In this document: positions 48,645-61,375 of the stretch, one piece after another
Layout: each line of letters begins with the position of its first letter
Position numbering within the stretch: the stretch's first letter is position 1
Assembly: GCA_019843655.1 (NCBI GenBank)
Contig: JACDQD010000011.1
Location: 13,310,604 to 13,374,603 of the forward strand
DNA from: Lethocerus indicus
Taxonomy: Eukaryota; Arthropoda; Insecta; Hemiptera; Belostomatidae
DNA length: 64,000 bases
Direction of reading: 5' to 3'
Translations under genes and position numbers: made by a program
The notes under the pieces: model-generated
Told to the model about the DNA's origin: nothing
Databases searched by the model: none
Seen by the model: the letters and a program-made list of their open reading frames with translations, nothing else

Positions 48645-49334
48645 TGGTCCGCATTTTTTTTTTAACCTTTTTTATTTTTGTACAATCAACTACGTATAGT
48701 TATGGGTACAACTGATGAGTGCTTTCTTTTCACACGAATGTCTCGATAAAAGAGACCACCCAATGATGGCACTTTTTCCACATGAACAGTTTATGGCTTC
48801 GGGCTAAGAAGATCTCTGGGCCGGTGGCGTTTGAGCCGACGCGGGGGAGATAATGGATGGGGAAACAGGAAAGGGACTGAACGAGTGGATTTGGATGTGG
48901 AGAGAGGCGGGAGTGGAATTTAAGGAAGCGTGATTTTGCGACTTCGTCCACTGTCGGTATGTTGAGATCATTATGGATTGTTCGGTTAGAAACATACCGG
49001 GGAGCATTAAGGATGGTACGAAGGACTTTTGATTGGAATCTCTGGATGCGGGCGATGTTGGATTTCTTAGCGGGACCCCATAGCTCTATTCCGTAAGTCC
49101 ATGTCGGTTTTAAAATGGATTTGTATATTGTAAGTTTGTTGTCTACTGTCAGTGTTGATGTATTTTTCAATAGAGGTCTCAGCAGTCCAAATTTGCGGAT
49201 TTGGGTTCTTTTGAGTCGCGTATGGGGGTTCCACGTGAGTCTTTTGTCTATGTAGAGTCCCAGGTAGCTGGGTAGGTAGGTGGGTGGGAATAGGAGCATT
49301 GTTGAACTGAAAAGGAGGGCAAGTGGTCCGCATT
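48645..49334 (-). mobile_element. 5'-truncated Jockey-like LINE with 11-bp target duplication
   Basis: TGGTCCGCATT occurs exactly at 48645-48655 and 49324-49334. Between them the minus strand codes for the end of a non-LTR reverse transcriptase, with YLGLYIDKRLTW, then YKSILKPTWTYGIELWG, RFQSKVLRTI and HNDLNIPTVDEV, motifs of the Jockey group downstream of the catalytic core. The 3' end is A-rich on the minus strand (T-run at 48654-48663). The catalytic domain is missing and a one-base shift near 49270 separates FNNAPIPTHLP from the rest. It is dead on arrival by truncation. Confidence 0.9.
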
Positions 49335-50480
49335 AATGCAATTATATGCGACGAAATTGACTACGAGATATCAACAACTCAGTCGACCGGGTTTAACTTT
49401 ATTTTATAATTAAAACCGATACATTTTTTAATATCGATTTTTAACTGTACCACTTGCTTATCCGGGCAAGGATACGATCGTGTATTTGACCATAAAAATT
49501 ATTGTTTCCGGTGAAGGGAGTCGCAATCAGAAATTGGAGAGTGGTTTCATTTGTTGGCCGGCGGAAACTGCATTTAGAAAGGGGAAATACCTGTACCGCA
49601 GAGCCAACTCATAATTTCTAACTTTTACTACGAAATGTAGAAATGAAATAACGATTTAAATATTTTTTCCGAATCGAGAAATATTATTACGAGGATTGCT
49701 ATCAGAGAATTTCATTGACAGGACGTTGACAGTGTTGATACTGGGATAACATTACATTCGAATATTATCTCCAATTTTTTTCATAAAACGGTTAAACACC
49801 TCCAAACACCGTCTTATTTGACAATGTCAGTCAAAATTTAGTTTATAAAAATATAGGTTTCATAAATTCATGGATCTGAACTAGAAATTAGGTCCGTCTT
49901 TTGAATAGATGCCTTTGAATGAGCCACTCTTCACGATTCGAATCATAAATATTGTTTTCAGATAGTATTGGAAACGTATTCGACAATACATGACTAGGAA
50001 TTAAGAAAAAGAACGCCGGTCAGGCAATATTTCACGATAGCTGTGCTCGATATATTGTTATCGCAACATTACATTGTAATTTGTCAAACGATACAGAACA
50101 GCTGCATAAACTGGTTCAATTTTTTTTCCGTTCAGATGATTAGGAAATGTTAATGACTCTTGCGCGGAATAAAAAAAAGCCCCGAGCTTTCTCAAAAGGC
50201 AAGCCGTATTAGCGGAATTAGAGAGTAGGCAGGAGGAAAATGAGAGCCGAATGTTGCGCAACGGCCGTTTAATTCTGCCCGAGATTAGTGGACTGGATGT
50301 TTTTTAAATGTGCATTGACAAGATTAGTGAAAGTGGTCGGAACCCTCGTGTAAATTGCCGCCCTCTACGAAATTATTCAACGCTTTTAGAAAGCACGAGA
50401 AGTGTCGCAATTAGATCTCGGTAATAATATATTATATACGGGATAGGCAACAGACAACAGAACGAGTATGAGAAAAGGAA
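49335..50480. other. Non-coding stretch
   Basis: No supported gene or repeat. The 3' end of the Gly-rich gene's transcript probably begins at the right edge. Confidence 0.4.
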
Positions 50481-50486
50481 ATGTAA

Positions 50487-50492
50487 TTTATT
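50487..50492 (-). terminator. Polyadenylation signal AATAAA
   Basis: The plus strand reads TTTATT, AATAAA on the minus strand, about 275 bases past the stop of the Gly-rich gene. Confidence 0.4.
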
Positions 50493-50766
50493 TAAAAATA
50501 CAGTTTTTTCTTTCTGTACAAAAATACAACTTATAGATAAAGACAATGTTATCACATCTTGGATGAATTTGCGATGATGCGTGATGTCGATGACTCGTGA
50601 ATGAACATGAGGGGTGTAAAATGAGATGAAGAAACAGGAGAATTGATCCGTTTCGTCAATTGACCTAGAAATACAGAAAACAGATTTGAGTTAGTATCAT
50701 CCTGTCAATGCGAGAATATAGAATTTCTGTACCCGTGTTCTGTATTCGTGTCTACTCGCCTGTTTC

Positions 50767-52048
50767 TTAATGGATGGGCTTCCAGCCGTGGGAGTATCCA
50801 CCACCGTAGGATCCTCCGATGGAGCCGTGCCTGATGATGGAGCTTCCTCCGATGAGGCCGCTGCTGTATCCACCACCGTAGCCGCCTCCGTAACCGCCTC
50901 CGTAACCGCCTCCGTAACCGCCTCCGTATCCGCCTCCGTAGCCACCTCCAAGACCGATTCCGCCTCCGATGGCTCCGCCGCTGATGATTCCTCCGCCGAT
51001 GCCGCCTCCGATTCCACCCAAACCGCCGCCAATTCCGCCGAGACCGCCGCCGAGACCACCGCCGAGACCGCCGCCCAAACCGCCTCCGATACCGCCGCCA
51101 AGACCGGCTCCTACGCTAACGGCTACTGGCTGGGGTACGATGACCGGCTGGGGTACGGAAACAGGGACGGCCCTGGGTACGGCGACGGGGTAGGGCTGGG
51201 GCACGGAGACGGGTACGGGCTGGGGTACGGAGACGGGTACGGGTGGGGTACGGGTACGGGGTGAGGGCGGGGTACGCTGACGGGTACGGGCCTGGGGATG
51301 CTGACGGGCACGGGTGTGGCACGGGTACGGGCACCGGGCGGGGATGCTGACCGGTACGGGCTGGGGTACTGCTACGGGTACGGGCCTGGTGATGGGTACG
51401 GGTACGGGCTGGGGCACGGGTACGGCAACAGCGGTGTTGACAGTGTTCACGGTGACAGGAGTGGCAGATACGGCTACTCCACCGCCGATGCCGCCTCCGA
51501 AACCGCCGCCCAGACCGCCTCCGATACCGCCTCCCAGTCCGCCGCCGAGGCCGCCTCCCAGGCCGATGCCGCCTCCGAGACCGCCGCCGAGACCGCCGCC
51601 TCCCAGGGCGATGGCTCCGCCTCGAGACCGCCGCCGATGGCGCCGCCTCCGAGGCCGCCGCCCAGGCCGCTACCCAGCCCGAGTCCTACTCCGTAACCTC
51701 CTCCGTATCCGCCTCCGTATCCGCCTCCGTAGCTTCCGCCGTAGCTTCCGCCGTATCCTCCGCCCAGCCTGTGGCCCAAGCCGAGTCCGATCACGCCCCT
51801 CTTCTCTGTCTTCTTCTCCTCAGCCAAGGCCGAGACGGCCAGGGCGAAAACCAAGCAAACCTGGAACATCCGTCCGTTCGTATTTAATATTCCCGAATTC
51901 GGTAAACCGGTGGAAATTTAAATTCGAACGTTTTATGGAAAACCGCGAAAATCGCCTCTTTCGAGACTCTACAGTTTTGCTGAACCGTGATTTGAAACCG
52001 GGATTAAAGTTGTAGAGAGCACTGTTGTATTACCTGAAATGCCTTCAT
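50767..52048 (-). CDS. Secreted Gly-rich / Pro-Val-rich structural protein, frame broken as read
   Basis: Two exons on the minus strand: 52048-52034 (MKAFQ) and 51860-50767, with GT-AG intron 52033-51861. The N-terminus MKAFQVCLVFALAVSALA is a clear signal peptide, followed by the basic EEKKTEKRG. Then come GGGYGGSYGGS-type and GLGGG repeats, a middle block of Pro-Val repeats (PQPVPVSVPQPYPVAVP), more GLGGGIGGG, GGGYGGGY repeats, and the end GGGYSHGWKPIH. This layout is seen in insect cuticle, eggshell and silk-like proteins; there is no chitin-binding RR consensus. As given, the frame shifts by one missing base near 51624 and three times between about 51240 and 51338. All four are within or beside runs of C or G. 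With four bases restored the length is 371 codons including the stop. Either base-calling error or recent decay is possible. The antisense strand has long Ala/Ser frames that are shadows. Confidence 0.85.
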
Positions 52049-52070
52049 TGCTAGTTGCCGATGGTATGAT

Positions 52071-52101
52071 GTCTGAGTGTCGGGGTTGGCAAGTTTATAT
52101 A
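52071..52101 (-). promoter_or_regulatory. Core promoter of the Gly-rich gene
   Basis: On the minus strand TATATAAA occupies 52101-52094. TCAGAC, an arthropod initiator-like hexamer, occupies 52076-52071 and puts the start site near 52074, 27 bases after the TATA box. The ATG at 52048 then gives a leader of about 26 bases. Confidence 0.7.
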
Positions 52102-53818
52102 GTGGTAGGGCCGGGTGGAGGGGCTCCTCTCTGTGTATCGGCCGGGGCGGGCTTTACTTTCACCGGAGGGGCCACCTGTTACATCACTCCCTGGTCAACC
52201 CGAGGACAGGCGGCCCTATTTGGACTATATGGAGCATTCGTCCTACGCTCCTATCCTCCCTCAGCCTCTTACCCACTAATTTCATCCACTTGGTATACAT
52301 CAAAGAGGCTGTTGGAAACTCAATAGATTGGAGGTACTTCTCGTACGAAATAATATAAGTAAAATTTAGTAAATACGAACGGGCGTATCGAAGAATGATC
52401 GATTGATAGCTGTATTAAATAAATCGCATCATTATTGGGGTCTTCATCTATTTCGAAGCTTCAGAATTGATCATCGACCCCTCAAGTAAATACCCTACAA
52501 TCGCAGTCGTAATTTAATTGTTGAACGTCTTCGAATGATTCAATTTGAATAAATATTAATATTAACGGTATATTATTTTGTTGCTACCATTATTCGTGTT
52601 TTACGAAATGATTTATTCCACACTTATTCTTGTGTGCTTAACACTTCCCTCGACGTTCAACGAATGACAGGTTCAACTTCGCTACTGTCGTCTGAGCGAA
52701 CGACACCTATAGTTGAATATGTTCATTGGTAGTATTCAGATAATTTCTGAAATAATTTATAAAAAATAATTTAAATTAAATGTCATAAAATATTGAATAT
52801 AGTAGTCCGATAACTAATATTTTTGTGTTTTTTGCTAGGCCTACCCAATAACTACAGTCAAATTTAGAATTTCTATGACCCATCCATATCCTACAATAAA
52901 TCCTCTGTGCACTTCGACACAACATGTATATGATCTATTATTATCGGTACATGCTATTTGCATAATTAAAATAATTATTTATCAATTATTTCAATACCCT
53001 GCCTAAATTACTTCCGTGCTTTCAAATTGTCGTCATTCTAGTAATAATCCGTACGTTTCTATTGAAGAACAGTTTAGTACGAACGAACTACTTTAGTAAT
53101 ACTACTTCATTCTAATAAATTCATCGAATGGTTCAATTATATCGAATATATTAATATACTTCGAGTGAATATCAAAAGCGGGAATAAATATCAGCTAAGA
53201 AATTAGTCGAATTTTAAAACTACGATCCTGACTTACCGAATATTTACCAAACGATAATGGCTGAGGCCATTTTCTCGACGTAATTTTTGTGCGGTCCGAT
53301 TGTTCGGAAGAAAACAAACGTTCGACAGTTTCATAATTGGCTTTAAATTGCCGTAAATGTAAAGGGGAAGTGAAAGACATTCCGATGTTGCACCTATTGT
53401 TCGACTTCCTTGCAGGAACTGGGCCGCCTGCAGGAAGGATTTTTAAACTGAGGATAAATGAATCTAAGAATGAAGAAATAGGCTCGGTACTGGAAGCAGG
53501 GGCTTCAGAAAGTTTTCGGGGAGAATTGTTTTTACTACTTCGATCTTATTCGTCAAAACAAGTATACGCAATTCTAAGCCTCCAATATACCTTGTGATTC
53601 ACTCGATTCCTTCTTATCTAGATTATTCATAATCTCGCTTTGGGCTACACAAAATATTAACTCTTCCACCCTTCTACAGTATTGTCACAATTGATCAGAC
53701 GCCAAAGACGATAATTTGGACTTTTCCAAATTTTACTTTTATTTCGAAGTGTGCTTAATGACCATATGCGTTAAAGTCTCTTAGGACACTTTGAAATATG
53801 AAAGTTCCTGAAGTATGA

Positions 53819-53877
<59 letters not shown>

Positions 53878-54525
53878 GTTATTTTAAACGCAATTCTATA
53901 ACAGTGTAATAAGTTGAGTGGATCTGTTATTCCTCAAGCTCTAATTCCGAATTATTCCCCGTTATACGTTATCCATAAATGGTTCGAACTGGGAATGTTT
54001 ATGGATGTCGGTGTTCCTCTTTTTTTCTTTGCTCTCTCTTTCTGTCGGCGATCTTTCAATTGAACCATTCGACCGGTTCCCCCTCATCTCGTTCGAACGA
54101 GGTTGAGGCTGTCGCTGGAATGGATTTTTACATTCTGATGTGAAAAATAAACGGTACCAAGGCCCTCCTGGATAAGCCCGCTCTCGCTCTGACACTCGGT
54201 CGGGTTAACTGGATGGACTTAAATGGGATCCCTGAGACCGACACGGAGATGATTACAGACAGGCCGTAAAACTAACTTCGTTGGCTGGATATTGGAATTT
54301 ATTGGAAGTTTGATAAACATTCAATATAGTTTTATCGCACTCTATATAAAATAATTGCAAATAGCGTTAAATGCGGAAGCAGTAATGAATACAATATTCA
54401 CAACATATATATACAACAATATATACAATTGTCAAATTAATTTTTACATTAAAAACAAATAGTGTTACAATTTAAAACGGGCATTGCAATGTTTATCCCA
54501 TCGCTCTGTGTATAAACATAATAAT
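52102..54525. other. Non-coding stretch
   Basis: Likely upstream regulatory sequence of the Gly-rich gene near 52.1-52.4 kb, then AT-rich sequence. No exon supported. Confidence 0.4.
53820..53874. repeat. (TA)n microsatellite
   Basis: About 50 bases of TA with one ACA interruption near the start. Confidence 0.95.
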
Positions 54526-54714
54526 TATATTAGAGATGCCGTAGATTTCGTGTATCTCTGTCTCCTCTCGCTGGTTTGGTCTTTTGCTAGACCAGTTTCG
54601 GCCGCTCGCCATCTTCAGTAGCGGCGTTAGTCACATTGGAACTCAAATGGAAATCTACGGCATTCCAACCCCTCGCAGACCACAAAACAGGTATTTTTAA
54701 CTATGTTAGAGATG
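54526..54714 (+). mobile_element. FBE-1 copy with 13-bp target duplication
   Basis: TATATTAGAGATG (54526-54538) and TATGTTAGAGATG (54702-54714) differ at one base. The element 54539-54701 starts CCGTAGATTTCGTG, has lost most of its second arm, and ends ACAAAACAGGTATTTTTAAC. Confidence 0.92.
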
Positions 54715-55440
54715 GTTAAAAATCACTCTTTAAAATTACCCACGTGAAATTATTAAAAAAAGAACATTATGTATGTCAATATGGAAAGGCCTGAGGGGAG
54801 GTGTACTTTTTATACATTATGACAGAAATTCTGTATATATCTGATGGAATTAAGATTGTTAAGATTAATTAATGTGTTCGGAAACCGCCTGAACCAGCTA
54901 TCCGTGGGGCACTCTCCCGGTGTTAATGGACAGAAATTTAGGTTCAAATTGTGTCGATTTTAATTGCTGGTTATTAATCACCAGGACTTCGTTTAATTCG
55001 TCGAATTAATAGACAGTGGTCGGTTAGGCCCGTGTCATCGTCTACACACAGAGGGCAGTATTGGAACAAGCTCCGATAGGTTTTGTGCCCGGCGGTGTTG
55101 TAAGTTTAAATTTCTCTTACACACTCGTAGGACCGTAAAAAGTGTATTTACAGCAGCATATTTGGAGCTTTGGGGCGGGTCCGGAACGGCCCTAAGTGGC
55201 AATTTTTTTTTGGTTCAGAACCCGTTCTCGAAATTGGCGGCGCAGATGGGGGTTTTTTTTTATTCAAGCTCCGATCGGTGGCTGACACGGTGTTGCGTTA
55301 TGCAAAAATGAACTTCGAAAAACGGTCCCGGCCGTGCTGTAAAGAGTTTTCGAAAGGGCCAATTGCTGGATCGTGATACACGATCGCCCTTGACGAACCA
55401 ATACTGTTACTGTTCTGTCATTAGCTACAAAGGAGTTGTT
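54715..55440. other. Non-coding stretch
   Basis: No gene or repeat recognised. A 68-codon plus-strand frame at 55170-55376 lacks support. Confidence 0.35.
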
Positions 55441-55545
55441 TGTCTGTCTCCTCAGGCTGGTCGCTGGTCTTTTGCTACTGAAGATGGCGAAGGACCGAAA
55501 TCTACGCCGGGAGAACGCAAAATCTATGCTATTCCCCGCAGACCA
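55441..55545 (+). repeat. FBE-1 relic
   Basis: TCTCCTCAGGCTGGTCGCTGG, then TACTGAAGATGGCGAAGGACCG and AAATCTATGCTATTCC, the ends and core of FBE-1 with deletions. Confidence 0.6.
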
Positions 55546-55563
55546 AAAGAATATATCTCCGAC

Positions 55564-55860
55564 ACTACAAGCATGTTCCGTATATTTCGTGTGTTTCTGT
55601 CTCCTCTCGCTGGTTTGGTCTTTTGCTGGACCGGTTTCGGTTGCTCGCCGTCTTCAGTAGCGGTGTTAGCCACTTTAGTGACTGTTAGTCACTTGTACTG
55701 TCTGTAACATCCAAAGACCCAAAAGGGACTAACACTGCTACTGAAGATGGTGAGCAGCCGAAACCGGTCTAGCAAAAGACCAAACCGGCGAGAGACGGAA
55801 GAAACGGTATTCCAACCCCTCGCAGACCTCAAAACAGGTATTCTAAACTACAAGCAAGTT
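55564..55860 (+). mobile_element. FBE-1 copy with 14-bp target duplication
   Basis: ACTACAAGCATGTT (55564-55577) and ACTACAAGCAAGTT (55847-55860) differ at one base. The element starts CCGTATATTTCGTG and ends AAAACAGGTATTCTAA. Both arms and the GACTAACAC core are present. Confidence 0.93.
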
Positions 55861-57050
55861 ATTACATTGTTGATTTTCGGCGGTAAGGGAAACTTGATAC
55901 TTAGTCAGAATTCCTTGGTCGTATACCTCAAGGCCCAAAACAAATCATTAGGTAATAATCCAAGATTGTAGATTCGGTGTAAACTTTCGATCTAGAGACG
56001 ATCTAATGTCCAATGTATTCCGATTAGACTTTAAATAATTCTATGTTCCATTGAGTGAGTTACTTCCAACGATGGTGAAGATTGTAAACAGATCCCATCA
56101 TATAGTGGATACTTGAAATGACACGTTTCTTCCGTTTTCGATAAACGATCTCTCTAGTGATAAGATAATATACGTTATGGAAATATTAATGATTTAATCC
56201 AATTTAGATTCATTACTAAATTATTTAGGTTTTAATAATGTTCTCAACATTGTTCAAATGCCCCCATTTCGAAGACCGCCTGTAGTGTCGTCCCGACAGC
56301 ATTAAGAACCTCTGGAACGTGAACTCAGGTGTTGACGTGAAACAGCTCGAATCATGTACGCTTTACATACAGAGCAATTACACGCAAGAGTGCCCTAAGC
56401 TTAGTACAAGAGCTTTGAGGCGACGGTAAGCTCAGAGCTCCGCCGAGACCGGACCCATTAAGCCTCGATTCATTTCCTAAACTCGTGTCCCTTCAAAGAG
56501 ATAAAGAATTACAAATGATATTTGTAAATGACATTTGCTGAATCGGTGAGCGACATTACAAGTGTTCCTGTTAATTCTCGTTTAACCGGTCGGAAATGAC
56601 GCCGCACTTTCCGAACTCGCCTAATTCGTTCCACATTAATTTGTCAAACAGTTTTATCCGAACGCGGTCGACCGCCGACCGCTCATGGTTTCATCCGCCA
56701 TAACAGAGAGATTTTAAATACTAATTGGACATGCAAAAACCATTTGTCTTTAATGTATATCCTAATAATTTTCTGAAAAAGGTTGTTCCAAATATCGTGC
56801 CTACTCATGTGACCGAAACGTGTTTGGGAAGTGCAGGGATTTTATTAAAATGTTGTTAGCTGCACCAGTACTGTACTATTTTACTTTCTTACGACTGCAA
56901 ATCGTACTCTAATTTATCTGCAAACCCGCAGTACCGTTATACTGTTTTACTTTCCCCCGTCGACAGCAATCCACTCTGCCGCTTATGTAAGACGGCAGTA
57001 TTTTATTTTTTATGATATAGAACGGGAATTATTTTTCATTGCAATGAGGA
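55861..57050. other. Non-coding stretch
   Basis: No supported exon or repeat. Confidence 0.35.
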
Positions 57051-57079
57051 AGATCTGGGTCCTGTATATTGGCGAAGAG

Positions 57080-57330
57080 AAGCACCCCTCCCCCGCCCGC
57101 TCACTCTATTTAAGGCGGGGACTTCCTTCGGCCAAAGTGAAAAAAATCGAAAGCTGGATGGAGAAGTGCGGACCAAGTGGCCTTTTCCCGAACGTCCGGG
57201 GTCATCTCCCGCACGCACCCGCGCACTCGTTATTTTGCCCGTGCGTGCGTGCGTGCGTGCTAAGCCCGATAGAGCTAGTAGAGCTCTCTCGATCTGTTCC
57301 ATATAACCGGCTCCCCACCACGCAGCTCGC
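57080..57330 (+). promoter_or_regulatory. CpG-rich promoter-like block
   Basis: CTCCCCCGCCCGCTCAC and then CTATTTAAGGC (57106-57116) combine a GC box with a TATA-like motif. The GC-rich sequence that follows contains a GCGT repeat near 57240-57260. Open frames run on both strands without motifs. A promoter or first exon is possible, but no downstream gene was found. Confidence 0.3.
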
Positions 57331-58075
57331 ATTCCACCGCATCCTCCTCCACCTCCTCCTCTCCCAAGAGGCAGGAAAGTGGGAAGGCTTATATTGGAAG
57401 GCCCGGCTACCATCCGAGCCAGAAGGGGACGCCAGCTTCGCCTAGAAGCACGTACGCGACCTTAGAGTATTCGGTGATTCGACATTTTCAAACATTAGGA
57501 TTCCCCAATTAGGAACTACGATCGGTTTCAGTAGTAGATCCGAACAAATTTCATTCATCCTCACCACCCGTCTTAAGGACGAAAACTCCAACCCCTGGAT
57601 ACAGTTTTTTGTCTGAATTTATTTCCCCTTCATCGTGGCCTCAACCTTTCCTCGTTTCGTCTGCCGACGATGGGAGAACCCCCAACCTCTTGCCTGGAAG
57701 CGGCTGAAAGAAAAATTGGTCCAGCCAATTTTCTGGACAAACGTGATCCCATTATTCCTCATCCCCGCATGCGCAGATACTTACGCCTCTCCACTCGTAC
57801 CTTGTTGACTCATAATATGTAACGGGTTCACTTTCAAAGTTGTCGTCGGGCTAATTTATGTAAACGACGATCCTAGCGATATCGCCTATATCTTATGAGG
57901 TATTTATACATCATTGGTCGGTGGCCAATATAGCTTACCGTCATTGTTAACAGGCCGGTCTACATATGTAATTAATTAACTCATTACATTACTGAAGATT
58001 GTGATAAGGTCGAGAGTAGTTTTGATAAACTTGTTTGAAATTTGTAATTTGAAAAAATTTGCTTACATGTTTCAA

Positions 58076-58176
58076 GGGCCTACGGCCGACTGCAATACTC
58101 AAGGTCGGGGGTTCGAGTCCCGCTCACGAGACTCCCTGTCCGGTGAATGAATAATAATAATAAAAAAATTTAGAAA
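58076..58176 (+). repeat. tRNA-like SINE fragment with AAT tail
   Basis: GGGGGTTCGAGTCCCGC is a T-arm with B box. About 45 bases later comes an (AAT)n/A-rich tail (GAATAATAATAATAAAAAAA). A tRNA-derived head followed by a simple-repeat tail is the usual shape of a short SINE. Confidence 0.4.
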
Positions 58177-59121
58177 ACATCCCACGGTATTTTGTAACTT
58201 CCATTAGCGATAGTGGATTACTCACAGTAATTACTTTGGTAAATAATTGCAGATAGCAAACACTTATTGATTATTTTGACATGTATTTCTGTTGTTCTTG
58301 ACATGTATGTGATTGTTTCATTCATAAGAAATATAAATAACAGAATTTCATTAACAAGAATAATGAAAATAATATTTAACTATAAACAAATTACCATATG
58401 AATTTCTGTAATGTCATTCTGTAACAATATTCAAGTACTGGTTTATCCGCTTATCTTTATTTATGATAGAAAATTTCATTGTGGAAATCTTGCTGGAGAA
58501 TATATTGGACTGAGAGCCCACTCTTATTCCTAATTAAACAGCCCTTACAACTTGTAGTGTGCAACTCGTTTTCGGGTTAATCAACGGGCCTTTAAATTAA
58601 CGAGAGGTCGATATTGTTTTTACATTATTATGACCGGAAAGAAGATTATTCGTGCTTCTCTTAAGGTGGCACGTATTAACTATGGCACGTTCCATTTAAA
58701 CTTTGACTTGAATATGGCCATATAAGATCTCGGATTTGCCTATTTTGCGGTCTGTACCTTAGCGTGTTATAAGACATCAGAATGTGAGTTGACCCTAATG
58801 TGAGTTGATTAGGGTTTGTCCCCCCAATATTGGCATTGTCCGAGTGTTTGTGATGGGAGCATTATCGGTTTCTAAACTCCGTTACGAGTGGGCTAACTCG
58901 TAAACTGTGTGTAATAAGGCCATTGACGGTAGGAAAGGCGACGACTGAGTCATCGGTCATTTCTCTCCGTCAGATGATTATAAAGGTCGCGTGGGACAGG
59001 AAATCGATGGGCTGTTCGGCCCCACGTACGAGCACTTTCTGAAATTCCGCCAGGTGGGCGAAATTCCTATTGTTTCATTTCACTTTTCAAATAATTTTTC
59101 GATCTTCGTTCAACTCTCGTT

Positions 59122-59190
59122 GGTCGGATGATTCGCTAGACCGGTTTCGGCAGTTGCCAAACTTTAGTGGCTCATTGAGACATCCAAATG
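59122..59190 (+). repeat. FBE-1 relic
   Basis: CGTTGGTCGGATGATTCGC, then TAGACCGGTTTCGGCAG and GACATCCAAATG, from the arm and near-centre of FBE-1. Confidence 0.5.
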
Positions 59191-60740
59191 GTTCGAATCT
59201 GCTCGTATACCACGGACGACAGATGTCCATGAACTAGGGAGACCACTGCGCCTAATTGTTGTAATGTAAGCAACATAAAATAAATAGTAATCTATGTTAA
59301 ATCGTGCAGATATAATAAGGGGAACTATCAATAATCGGGATGCCTAATTAAAATTAATACCGTGTGAAATAAAGTACCCGATAGGACTTTAAACGCCAAT
59401 GATATACTGTATTAAGTAACCTTTGGACCCGGAAGGAAACGGCTGCTGACGCGACATTTTTAAAATTTCTACTTCCGTTATTCTCCGGCTTTTCCTGCAT
59501 TCGCGTTATCCGCCATTAAGTCTACGGTTTCGGAAAGATTTCGAAGGATTCGTGGCGAAAAACCAACCGCAAGAATGGACACGATGTAGGTGCAATAAAT
59601 TAGTTCATGATTAAAGGTTAAAGTGCAGAAGGTACGGTATATTGAGAGCGGAACTTTCACTCATACCACAGACAGAAGAGAGAGAATGAACTCAAAAAAA
59701 AGAAATATAAATCGGCAGTTGATTGGGCAATAACTTCAGGCTTTGTATTGCGGGACTGCCGAACCCACTCTTTTAGTAACACACTTCGAAACGCGATAGG
59801 GTACAGCGTTGTTGCACAACGCCTACCTTTCTCCGGTTTCAGGCTTAACCATTTCGCCGGTGCTCTTATTTTTTCTTCTGTTTCTTTTTTAATTTTACCG
59901 GGTGTGGGATATTATGACCAACAGATTTCTTGAATCCTGGAGTCCTAACCTGAGACACGAACTTGTGTTCGTATGAACACGGAGGAAGCCATCCAAAAAC
60001 AAAGTTTGAAAAAGGCATCAATTAATATACCGAGGTATCAATCTTGGTGTCAAGATACCAACAATTGGGGTTCATAATTCAGAAATGGCCCTGATATTTT
60101 TGAATAATTCTGACGATCATCCCTAGATCTAAATAATGGGTTTTATTCATTTTTCGGAACAATTTTCAACGTTTCTCTAGAAGAAGACTCCCGATTGATG
60201 CGGCGAAAGTCCGTACACAGCCTTCGGCTTAATTTTTATGCCTTAAGACTTAGGGCAAATTAATAATATTTAATTAATAAGACTTAGGCTTTGTGTAGAC
60301 GCATAAATTGCTCGGAAATGTACGCTGATAATTCCCTAATGATATACGGCCAGGCTCTTAACCCTCGGAGGGGCTTGGTAGAATTCAGCCTCCGGAAGAT
60401 GGAATGAATCGTGATAAATTTATAAAACACATAGTTCATACTGGAAAGTGCATTTTTTCCCCCGTATTGGAAGCGAGGCAGATCATTATCCCCGTATTAT
60501 TTATTAGCGCTAAACGTCTCATCGTGACTCAACGGTCGGCGAAGCGCGACAGAGTAATTTGTTGAATCACTCCGAGAAATCACTTAACGCCTTTCAGTGA
60601 CCGCCGACTTCGTTTTACCGAATGACTATTACGAAATTTGTTTAGAGTCCCGATTTCGTTTGTACAACGTCCCGTATCTTTCCAGTCATTTGATAAGTCT
60701 TAAATCGTTCGACAAGAATATTTTTTCGCGTGAAACACAA

Positions 60741-60776
60741 CCAGCGAGAGGAGACAGAAACACACGAAATCGACGA
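60741..60776 (+). repeat. FBE-1 relic
   Basis: CCAGCGAGAGGAGACAGAAA and then CACACGAAATCGACG, the 3' arm next to CTACGG. Confidence 0.6.
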
Positions 60777-61375
60777 AAATGTTTTCCTCCAATCGATACG
60801 AGTCGGACGAATTTTAAAGAACCATCCGGACCGAAACTATTGTCATAAGTCAACAGTCTGTTATGAAGCGCTTAGGGTTTGCTGATTATTTTTTTCTAAA
60901 CCAGCGTTCCGGTCTAAACAGGCCGGTATTTCTGCGCCAATAAACTGTGTCGTAACACTCGTGGACGAGCGATTTCCGAATTTAGAGTTTCACCGATAAA
61001 TTGACAGAAGGCAGAGCGTTTCGACATCCCCTGATCCAGTTGGCATTTCGAAATATGGACCCGCAGCATCCGAAGAACTTTATAACACATCCCCAGTTTA
61101 TATTATAACCGGCCGCGGTTCTGTTTTGTAACGAGATCTCCACGCAATCGTAGAGCTTCCAGTCTCCGGCTCTAATGTGTCCCCCCCGGGGGTCTACTCG
61201 TCCCCCTTCGAAGGAATGGACGACGGACTTTCATCGCAGTTATCTCCCGCTTATTTGGACTACGGGCTGGACCGGTTTTGGCTTTGCGCCATTGTCATTT
61301 ACAGTCCCGCCGGTAAATTAGCGAGGCACCTACGCACTCTGACTGCCGAACAGCAACAGTGCAATCCACTCGTGA

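Larger units (their letters stand above)
57450..61375. other. Long non-coding stretch
   Basis: Apart from a tRNA-like SINE fragment (58.1 kb) and two FBE-1 relics, nothing was recognised. Open frames at 59748-59933 and 60597-60848 lack support. Confidence 0.35.

Noticed and set aside
50697..52015. Long plus-strand Ala/Ser-, Arg/Pro- and Gly/Tyr-rich open frames opposite the Gly-rich gene
   Set aside because: Antisense or out-of-frame readings of a GGX/PV repeat. The signal peptide, intron and promoter all support the minus-strand frame.
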